Origin: Nitrospirae bacterium JdFR-81
GTDB taxonomy: Bacteria > Nitrospirota > Thermodesulfovibrionia > UBA6902
Length of the DNA: 44,400 bases
Direction: 5' to 3'
Assembly (NCBI GenBank): GCA_002011735.1
Contig: MTOQ01000087.1
Location: 1-44,400, forward strand
The notes beneath the pieces are model-generated. The model did not search any database. It was given only the letters and a program-made list of their open reading frames with translations, and was not told the origin of the DNA. The translations under genes were made by a program, and so were the position numbers. Shown piece after piece: positions 38,502 to 44,400 of this stretch. Positions within the stretch are counted from its first letter, which is position 1; the number at the start of each line of letters is the position of its first letter.

Positions 38502-39847
38502 GATACAAGATACTGATAGTGGAGGATGAGGTCAGCTCACTGAAGGTGCTATCCACGGCACTCAAGGGTGAGGAATTCGATGTCGAGACCTCAACCACTG
38601 CCGAGGACGCACTCAAGATGATAAACGGTGACCATTATGACCTCGTTATATCAGACTATAAACTGCCAGGGATGAACGGAGAGGATCTCCTTGAGAGGAT
38701 AAGGCTGAAGAACCCCCATATCCCTGTCATATTACTTACGGCCTACGGGACGATCGACCGTGCCGTCCAGGCCATGAGAAAGGGGGCCTATACATATCTC
38801 ACCAAGCCCGTGAATCTCAATGTCCTTGCATCAACGGTAAGGGAGGCCCTGAGGGAGAGGGCACTGGAGTTCCCTGAGCGACAGCAATTCCTGAATATCA
38901 TCGGAAAGTCAAAGCCGATGCAGGAGGTCTTCTCCATGATCCAGAGGGTCAGCAAGACCGAGGCCAGTGTCCTGATACTGGGAGAGAGCGGGACAGGCAA
39001 GGAACTGGTTGCAAGGGCCATCCATTACACATCCCTGAGGTCAGACAAGCCATTCATCCCCATAGACTGCACCACCATCCCTGTGGAGCTCATGGAGAGT
39101 GAGCTGTTTGGATATGAGAAGGGGGCCTTTACATGCGCGTATACTAACAAGATAGGCCTGATCGAGATGGCAGAAGGTGGAACGGTCTTCTTTGATGAGA
39201 TTGGAGATCTCGACTTCACGCTCCAGAAGAAACTCCTGAGGTTCCTGCAGGAGAAGAAGTTCCACAGACTCGGTGGCAAGACTGAATTGAGTGCCGATGT
39301 GCGTGTGCTCACGGCAACAAACAAGAACATAGAAGAGGCGGTTGAGAAGGGAGAGTTCAGGGCAGACCTCTATTACAGGCTCAATGTGATCACGATTAAC
39401 ATGCCACCCCTTCGAGAAAGGAGGGATGATATCCCGCTGCTTGCATCCCATTTTCTTGAGGAATACAGCAAGAAGAACAAGAAGGACATACGTGGTTTTG
39501 ACCCACAGGTGATGGACATACTGATGAACTATGACTGGCCAGGGAATGTGAGGGAGCTTGAGAATCTGATAGAGAGGGCGGTGATCCTCTGTCCATACGA
39601 CCAGATCACCATGGAATGCCTGCCCCGCAAGTTGAGGGAGATGGATCAGGAAGAGGATCTGGAGGGAGAAGACCTGAACCTCGTAGAGACGGAGAAGAGG
39701 GTTATACTCAAGGCCCTTAACAAGACATCATGGAACCAGTCACAGGCCGCGAGACTGCTTGGGATCACACGGAAACAGCTGAGGACAAGGATGAAGAATC
39801 TGGGCCTGCTGGGTGACAAGGATAATGCGCCTGATAAGGACGGTTAA
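38498..39847 (+). CDS. NtrC-family sigma-54-dependent response regulator with GAFTCA variant
   Basis: This 449-residue regulator has a receiver with phospho-acceptor Asp53 (LVISDYKLPGMNG), an AAA+ domain with Walker A GESGTGKE (162-169) and Walker B VFFDEIGDL (230-238), and a Fis-type helix-turn-helix (WNQSQAARLLGITRKQLRTRMKNLGL). The sigma-54 contact loop reads GAFTCA (209-214) instead of GAFTGA, a Gly to Cys change caused by TGC at 39134-39136. Its partner kinase is encoded just upstream. Two sigma-54 promoters with a shared upstream palindrome in the window are its likely targets (exporter operon and yedE operon). The stop shares bases with the convergent phosphatase gene. Confidence 0.95.
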   Translation: MRYKILIVEDEVSSLKVLSTALKGEEFDVETSTTAEDALKMINGDHYDLVISDYKLPGMNGEDLLERIRLKNPHIPVILLTAYGTIDRAVQAMRKGAYTYLTKPVNLNVLASTVREALRERALEFPERQQFLNIIGKSKPMQEVFSMIQRVSKTEASVLILGESGTGKELVARAIHYTSLRSDKPFIPIDCTTIPVELMESELFGYEKGAFTCAYTNKIGLIEMAEGGTVFFDEIGDLDFTLQKKLLRFLQEKKFHRLGGKTELSADVRVLTATNKNIEEAVEKGEFRADLYYRLNVITINMPPLRERRDDIPLLASHFLEEYSKKNKKDIRGFDPQVMDILMNYDWPGNVRELENLIERAVILCPYDQITMECLPRKLREMDQEEDLEGEDLNLVETEKRVILKALNKTSWNQSQAARLLGITRKQLRTRMKNLGLLGDKDNAPDKDG

Positions 39848-40365
39848 TCAGATCTGACCAGTCCTTCCTCTATCAGCCTCTTCTTAAGGGCCTTTGTCCT
39901 GTGCCTTCCAAGGTAACAATGGATATACACCTTCCTCTGGGCCTTCATCCTCCTTATAAACTCTACGATCCTGTCCATCACCTGCCTGTTATATTCACTG
40001 TTAAGGCTGAAATAGCTCATCGGATAGCTATAGAGCCTTACACCAACTATCCTTGCAACCCTCTCCTCCCTGTTATAAAGGGCCTTCTCCTGCGGGAGGC
40101 TCGTATTCAGAAGGCTTATGACGTCTGTTATGCCCTGTGTCTTCTTCAGCCTCCTCAGCTCATCCACATGGGGATATGGCCCTATGAGGATATTATCGCT
40201 CAGGACCTCCACCTCACCCTGTATGAGGTGCAGGGGGTAGAGGTATTGCTCAAAGTAGTCAAAATACACCAGAAATGCGAATATCAGGTATATGATAAAG
40301 ACAGAGAATAACAGAAACCTTGGTAGGAAATAACACAGACCCTTAACTGCCTGAGTGAACCTCAT
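39844..40365 (-). CDS. membrane-anchored Cys-X5-Arg (dual-specificity-type) phosphatase
   Basis: This 173-residue protein has an N-terminal membrane helix (about 15-35) and a C-terminal phosphatase-like domain with the P-loop HCYLGRHRT (Cys150, Arg156) preceded by the KVYIHC strand. The usual general-acid Asp is not obvious; the equivalent loop reads YSYPMSYFSLNSEY. Such enzymes remove phosphate from Tyr/Ser/Thr or from lipids. Being last in a polysaccharide-synthase operon, it could control the synthase or a Tyr kinase elsewhere. The start overlaps the GT2 gene by 23 bases. The stop interlocks with that of the response regulator (TTAA). Confidence 0.75.
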   Translation of the reverse strand: MRFTQAVKGLCYFLPRFLLFSVFIIYLIFAFLVYFDYFEQYLYPLHLIQGEVEVLSDNILIGPYPHVDELRRLKKTQGITDVISLLNTSLPQEKALYNREERVARIVGVRLYSYPMSYFSLNSEYNRQVMDRIVEFIRRMKAQRKVYIHCYLGRHRTKALKKRLIEEGLVRSD

Positions 40366-41761
40366 CTGCCCTGATCTCTCTTCTTTCTGGTTTGCCCCAA
40401 TCCTTTCTCCAGAAGGTAAAAGTGGCTATCATCCTCTCAACGGTGATGAGCTGTCTGTAGCCAAGCATCTCGAGGAAACCAAAAAGACAGAGCTTGAGCA
40501 GATCCTTCAGACTCCTGTATCTCTTATAGAGGATGTCGTCGAGGAGGACGGAGCCAACATTGATCCACATACTCCAGAGTATGGCTATAACAAAGAAGAG
40601 GAGTGCAAATTCCTTACTGAGGAAGCCAAAGATAAAGAAGAGGATAAACCCCGCATACCCCAAAAACTCCACGATAGGGCCAAGGCCCTCGACCAGCCCG
40701 AAATAGAGGAAGCCTGTGGTTCCAATAGCCCCATAAAGTGGGTTCAGAAACATCCCCCTGCTAAAGCATAGACTATCTATCAAACCCCTGTGCCACCTGT
40801 TACGCTGTTTCAGTAGTGATTTGAGGTCAGAGGGCACCTGCGTAAAGCATATGGGATCAGGGACGAAGATGATCCTGTAGGGGATACCCTCCTTCCTACA
40901 GTGTCTATGGAGCCTTACAACAAGGTCCATATCCTCTCCGACCGTCTCCCTGTAGCCTCCTATCGCCTGTGCCATATCCTTCCTGAACAGGCCAAAGGTC
41001 CCTGATATGATCATCAGGCTTCCCATATGACTCCACGCAGTCCTTCCAGTGAAGAACGCCCTCACATATTCAACCGCCTGGAAACACTCGATCGCCTTCC
41101 TTGGTGCCCTGACCTCTGTGACGACACCATTCTCGACCTTTGAGCCATTCAAGACCCTGACGATCCCACCTGTAGCGATCACCCTCTTGTCCTCAACAAA
41201 TAGACGGGAGGCCCTGAGCAGTGCACCACGTTCAGGGAGTGAGTCCGCATCAATACTGCAGAAGATGGGGTAGGATGAGACATTTATGCCTGCGTTCAGT
41301 GCATCAGCCTTGCCCCCTCTCTCCTTATCTATAACTATGAGGTTGGGATAGTCAATGGAGGTGAAGATCCTCCTGATGGGTTTATGCCTGACGGTTAATC
41401 TCAAGGGCCTCTCAACCGTTACCAGCCTGAACGCCTCCTTTAACCTCTCAAGTGTAGAGTCGGTAGAGCCATCATTAACCAATATCACCTCAAATTCAGG
41501 ATAATCAAGGGCGAGCAGGTTCTTTATGTTCGCTATAATGGTCTTCTCCTCATTATATGCAGGCACGAGTATCGAGAGGGGCCTGTAGTATGAACCTGTA
41601 AGGCGGTTGAGGATCTTATGATATGACGCCCTTGCCGCATAATTCCTGATATCAAATAATGCAAGGATGGTGAAGACCGTATATGCACTATTCAAGATAA
41701 GGAAATAGAGGATTATGATGATCTGAAAAACGAGCAGGAATATCGCCAGCGCCTCAAACAT
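40343..41761 (-). CDS. processive family 2 glycosyltransferase (PgaC/BcsA-like synthase)
   Basis: From ATG 41761 this is a 472-residue inner-membrane synthase. An N-terminal membrane segment (4-35) precedes the GT-A domain: ILVPAYNEE, NDGSTDST (96-103), SIDADS (169-174), GEDMDL (275-280) and the processive QRNRWHRG (319-326). At least four C-terminal helices follow (about 335-445). The complete D, DxD, ED, QxxRW set marks a processive beta-glycan synthase such as those making poly-GlcNAc, hyaluronan or cellulose. The sugar is not predictable; a PilZ domain is absent. AGGAGG precedes ATG 41761, and the longer frame to 41884 runs through the upstream gene. Confidence 0.93.
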   Translation of the reverse strand: MFEALAIFLLVFQIIIILYFLILNSAYTVFTILALFDIRNYAARASYHKILNRLTGSYYRPLSILVPAYNEEKTIIANIKNLLALDYPEFEVILVNDGSTDSTLERLKEAFRLVTVERPLRLTVRHKPIRRIFTSIDYPNLIVIDKERGGKADALNAGINVSSYPIFCSIDADSLPERGALLRASRLFVEDKRVIATGGIVRVLNGSKVENGVVTEVRAPRKAIECFQAVEYVRAFFTGRTAWSHMGSLMIISGTFGLFRKDMAQAIGGYRETVGEDMDLVVRLHRHCRKEGIPYRIIFVPDPICFTQVPSDLKSLLKQRNRWHRGLIDSLCFSRGMFLNPLYGAIGTTGFLYFGLVEGLGPIVEFLGYAGFILFFIFGFLSKEFALLFFVIAILWSMWINVGSVLLDDILYKRYRSLKDLLKLCLFGFLEMLGYRQLITVERMIATFTFWRKDWGKPERREIRADEVHSGS

Positions 41762-42866
41762 GTATATTGGCCTCCTGTAGCAGGTATCTTGCCACATCCT
41801 GCACAAACCTGTCGTTAGAGTCCCGCTCCTGCTCGAGCACGGAGATACCCTCCCTCCCGAGCCTCGATAAGGCCCTTGCAGCATTGAGCCTCACAAAGTA
41901 TGCCTGATCATAAAGCACCTGTCTGAGGGAATTGATAACTTCACCATCCACATCACCTGATATGGCCCCCGCGGTAACGGCCCTGACCCTCCAGTCACTG
42001 TGTGAAAGTCCCTCGATCATCCGTTCCTTACCGAGGCCACCAAGCAGGCCAAGCGCCCTTATGCATGCAACCCTCATGAGCGGGTCTTCGGGATAGGTCT
42101 GTATATACTCATCCATCACGCCAACGGCCTCCCTGAGCCCTGAGACCCCAGTGGCACTGATTATGTCCTTCTTCAATCCAACAGGTATATCCCCATCATC
42201 CTTTATCCTCTTGAGGAATTCAACAAACCTGTCCCCGAGCCCCTTCTCCTTCAATGTGTTTATGGCGTTTGTATAGATATATTCATTGAATTTTGAAGAC
42301 CGTGATATCCCCCCAGTGGCAAGCCTCCTCGTAATTATCCACAGGACATCCTCATCAGCTATCAGACTCAACCCCCACAGTGCCTTTGCCCTCACCTCTC
42401 TCACTGGGTCGTTGTTGAGTATGTCAATAAAGAGGTTCCTCAGCTCATACAGCCTGTAAAGCCCAAGCGTCTCTATGCCATAGAACCTCTTTGTCCACGA
42501 CCTTGAGTAAGCCATCCTTCTGTAGAAATCTACAACAGAGTTCTCTTTGAGGAGCATCCTGATCCTCTCTGTCTTTGCCTCACCCACCTGTGAAAGGAGG
42601 TTAACACACGCCTCCGAGAAGGCATCATATTCGATCCTCTTAGACGGCCTGTTCAATGCAGGGTGGTCTCCTCCAAGATAATCCCCGATTGCCCTCCTGT
42701 AAAGGTCGATCAGCTCCTCCCTCCTCCTCTCCCTCCTCTCCACATATGTCTTGTGTATCACAAGGATAACAAACAGGAGGAGGGTCGTAAGGAAAAGAAA
42801 GTATATCGCATAAACAAGATAATCCTTGAGAAGGATTGGAAGGATTATGTCCTCTAAGCTCCTCAC
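41754..42866 (-). CDS. membrane-anchored HEAT-repeat protein
   Basis: This is a 370-residue protein with an N-terminal membrane helix (about 14-38) followed by basic residues and then a helical solenoid of HEAT repeats from about 110 onward (VREVRAKALWGLSLIADEDV, MRVACIRALGLLGGLGKERM, DWRVRAVTAGAISGDVDGEV, YFVRLNAARALSRLG). The positive residues after the helix place the solenoid in the cytoplasm. It lies between the outer-membrane barrel gene and the synthase gene, with an eight-base overlap into the latter, and probably scaffolds or regulates the synthase. Confidence 0.88.
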   Translation of the reverse strand: MRSLEDIILPILLKDYLVYAIYFLFLTTLLLFVILVIHKTYVERRERRREELIDLYRRAIGDYLGGDHPALNRPSKRIEYDAFSEACVNLLSQVGEAKTERIRMLLKENSVVDFYRRMAYSRSWTKRFYGIETLGLYRLYELRNLFIDILNNDPVREVRAKALWGLSLIADEDVLWIITRRLATGGISRSSKFNEYIYTNAINTLKEKGLGDRFVEFLKRIKDDGDIPVGLKKDIISATGVSGLREAVGVMDEYIQTYPEDPLMRVACIRALGLLGGLGKERMIEGLSHSDWRVRAVTAGAISGDVDGEVINSLRQVLYDQAYFVRLNAARALSRLGREGISVLEQERDSNDRFVQDVARYLLQEANIHV

Positions 42867-42870
42867 AGCC

Positions 42871-44223
42871 CTACCACCAGAGCCTCACCATTATCGAAAA
42901 GCCCTCTTTATCATAACTGCCCGACCTGTGGCTGTAGTAATACTCACCACCGATGCTGAATGGTGCGAAGGGCCTGTATTCAAGTCCAACCTTGTGGGAG
43001 TACTGGTCGATCCTCTCGATGTCCTGTGTTGCACCTATCTCAACGGCTGACTGGCCGATGGCAAAGCTATAGAAGCAATTAAATCTATGGTTTGGCTCGT
43101 AGTGGATCTTGCTGAGGAATGTGAGGGTCTCCTTGTCAGGGTTGATAAAGATCGTCTCACTGAGGGTTATTGCCCTGGGCATGTAATAGAATATGGCAGG
43201 TGTGAACCTGTCAACAGAGGAATCCTTGAACTCTGTATGTGTGTAGCCGAGTGAAAAATCAAAATTCCCGTATCCCTGATATACCGCTCCACCAAAGCTC
43301 CACCTGGCAAGAAAATCAGGGTCAGGACTGAAGGTGAAAGATATATATCCCCACCTCTTTGTCTTCTCTCCAAGCTTGGAGTATATATCGAGACCCATCT
43401 GCGTATCCCTCATACCGAACCTGTCTATATCAGCATAGCTGAGGACAAATGTCTTCTCAAAGAGCCTCTGCGATATCTGGACAGTGTACTTCTCCTCGTC
43501 CTCAATACCCAGTGTATAATCATAAAATTCAGCCTTTATCAGGAGTGAGTTTCTCCTGACCCTGTAGAACAGGTCGTCCCTTGAACGGTATATCTCCTTC
43601 CTCCTCTCATCTGAGAGGTTGTAAAGCGTCTCCTTTGCCTTCTTTATATCACCATTGAGTATGAGTGATTCTATATATAACTCTTCAAATCCCTTGTCTT
43701 CTGGATACAGGGTCTTCAGCTCTGTGAATATCTTTAATGCATCATCATACCTTCTCTGCCTTATATATAGCATCCCGAGCCTGTAACCCGTACCGTATCT
43801 ATCCCTACCTGATTCATATAGTGCCTTCAACCTCCTCTCTGCCTCGCCATATTCGCCTCTATCAATAAGCCCTTCTATCTCATGCAGCTCCTTTGAGAGT
43901 ATGACCTTCTCCATCTCCCTCTCTGTCTCCTCAGAGGGCCTGACCTCAAGGAGCCTCCTGTATACCCTGATCGATTCATCGTATTTCTTCTGCCAGTATA
44001 GTACCCTTGCCAGTATACCAAGGAGCTCTGAATTGTCAGGATACTGATTGAGCATCTCCCTGAGCACCCCTTCTGCCCTGCCGAGTTCTTTTGATCTTAT
44101 ATAGTCTTTCACCATCTGCATTCCCTCATCATAACCGATCCCACCTGCCCTGACAGGGTAACTGTACATCCCTATAAAAATAAAAAAAAGAAGAAAGATC
44201 AGGATCATCTTCTTCATGATCAT
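42871..44223 (-). CDS. TPR plus YaiO-like outer-membrane beta-barrel protein
   Basis: This is a 450-residue exported protein: signal peptide (MIMKKMILIFLLFFIFIGMYSYPVRA), TPR repeats at about 30-215 (LGRAEGVLREMLNQYPDNSELLGILARVLYWQKKYDESI and others), then a C-terminal 12-strand-type barrel (225-450) with alternating aromatic strands ending in MVRLWW, a typical outer-membrane C terminus. The architecture equals PgaA/BcsC/AlgK-E logic: a periplasmic TPR scaffold joined to an export pore, though the barrel is of the smaller YaiO type. AAAGGAG lies before ATG 44223, with ATG 44217 as alternative. It is first in the polysaccharide operon behind a TTGACA promoter. Confidence 0.88.
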   Translation of the reverse strand: MIMKKMILIFLLFFIFIGMYSYPVRAGGIGYDEGMQMVKDYIRSKELGRAEGVLREMLNQYPDNSELLGILARVLYWQKKYDESIRVYRRLLEVRPSEETEREMEKVILSKELHEIEGLIDRGEYGEAERRLKALYESGRDRYGTGYRLGMLYIRQRRYDDALKIFTELKTLYPEDKGFEELYIESLILNGDIKKAKETLYNLSDERRKEIYRSRDDLFYRVRRNSLLIKAEFYDYTLGIEDEEKYTVQISQRLFEKTFVLSYADIDRFGMRDTQMGLDIYSKLGEKTKRWGYISFTFSPDPDFLARWSFGGAVYQGYGNFDFSLGYTHTEFKDSSVDRFTPAIFYYMPRAITLSETIFINPDKETLTFLSKIHYEPNHRFNCFYSFAIGQSAVEIGATQDIERIDQYSHKVGLEYRPFAPFSIGGEYYYSHRSGSYDKEGFSIMVRLWW

Positions 44224-44263
44224 GGCTCCTTTCTTAAAATATCCCTGTGTAAAGGGTTCTTAC

Positions 44264-44293
44264 TTAATACCAAAAAACAGGGGAATCTGTCAA
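44264..44293 (-). promoter_or_regulatory. sigma-70 promoter of the polysaccharide operon
   Basis: On the minus strand TTGACA (44293-44288), 18 bases, TATTAA (44269-44264). The start would be near 44257 with a 34-base leader. Confidence 0.6.
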
Positions 44294-44298
44294 GGTCT

Positions 44299-44400
44299 TT
44301 ACTCTTTCCGGTTAGGACATAGTATCCACCCTGCGAATAATAAACCATGGAAGAGGAGGAATATCAGACCCTTCGTCCCCAGGGATAAAGAAGAAGCCTC
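44299..44400 (-). CDS. possible C-terminal end of a further minus-strand gene (partial)
   Basis: One frame is open from the window edge to TAA at 44301-44299 and gives 33 residues with a hydrophobic stretch (GLIFLLFHGLLFAGWIL). It could be the end of a membrane protein or a chance frame; it overlaps the second copy of the 23-base repeat and the promoter region. Confidence 0.2.
   Translation of the reverse strand, partial: EASSLSLGTKGLIFLLFHGLLFAGWILCPNRKE
44310..44332 (-). repeat. 23-base dispersed repeat, copy 2
   Basis: Inverted relative to copy 1 at 68-90, with 21 of 23 bases equal. It lies just upstream of the promoter of the TPR-barrel gene. Confidence 0.45.

Noticed and set aside
41762-41884. 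41-residue N-terminal extension of the GT2 synthase
   Set aside because: It lies wholly within the HEAT-protein gene; ATG 41761 with AGGAGG gives a normal family start.
1-44400. CRISPR arrays, insertion sequences, prophage or integration sites
   Set aside because: No regularly spaced repeats, transposase or integrase genes, or terminal inverted repeats with target duplications were seen; the only relic of a mobile or toxin type is the PIN fragment.

Overview
The window looks like a piece of a thermophilic, anaerobic, sulfur-metabolising bacterium, most likely Nitrospirota (Thermodesulfovibrionia) or a neighbouring Desulfobacterota-type lineage. This rests on gene content: siroheme sulfite-reductase-like proteins, an archaeal-type FBP aldolase/phosphatase, an octaheme cytochrome, hydrogenase maturation genes and a periplasmic rhodanese/DsrE/YedE set. 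It also rests on codon choice (Arg AGG/AGA and Ile ATA dominate). LPS heptose synthesis and a YaiO-type outer-membrane barrel show a diderm cell. The taxonomic call is inference; no rRNA gene is present.

Region 1 (1-10.7 kb) is mostly core genes. A DUF2318-like lipoprotein converges on two paralogous sulfite-reductase-like genes. Behind these lies the minus-strand string TPR lipoprotein, ispE, tRNA-Gln, prs, rplY, pth. Divergently, rfaE1, an aspartate-type aminotransferase, a bifunctional-nuclease (DUF151) gene and recO run on the plus strand. Region 2 (10.7-19.4 kb, minus strand) begins at hypC-hypA-hypB-hypE. It continues through overlapping DUF72 and Clp1/Grc3-type kinase genes, FBP aldolase/phosphatase, an octaheme HAO-like cytochrome, an unknown gene and hypD, and ends in a frameshifted PIN-domain remnant. 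Region 3 (19.5-24.9 kb) holds a GldA/GldF/GldG-type ABC system with a DUF4340 protein and a small membrane protein.

Region 4 (25-39.9 kb) is the accessory heart. A secreted beta-propeller, a thioredoxin-like protein, a secreted rhodanese, a DsrE-like protein, a 55-residue DsrH/TusB-like mini-protein and a GT-C glycosyltransferase precede a YedE transporter, two related single-pass mini-proteins, a second secreted rhodanese with a coiled-coil tail and a universal stress protein. The composition resembles the yedE/tusA/dsrE ('YTD') cluster described in sulfur disproportionators, but no tusA is visible here. A divergent operon encodes a YeiH-family putative sulfate/sulfite exporter with four small proteins, one of 51 residues. 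Next to it sits an NtrC-type two-component pair. I find sigma-54 -24/-12 promoters directly before yedE and before the exporter operon, and the same 16-bp palindrome (TGTYC-N6-GGACA) 75-106 bp upstream of each. This predicts that the adjacent NtrC-type regulator, which has an unusual GAFTCA motif, controls sulfur import and oxyanion export together.

Region 5 (39.8-44.3 kb, minus strand) is a compact overlapping operon: TPR plus YaiO-like outer-membrane barrel, membrane-anchored HEAT protein, processive GT2 synthase and membrane-anchored Cys-X5-Arg phosphatase. It is best read as a synthase-dependent exopolysaccharide system with a non-standard composition.
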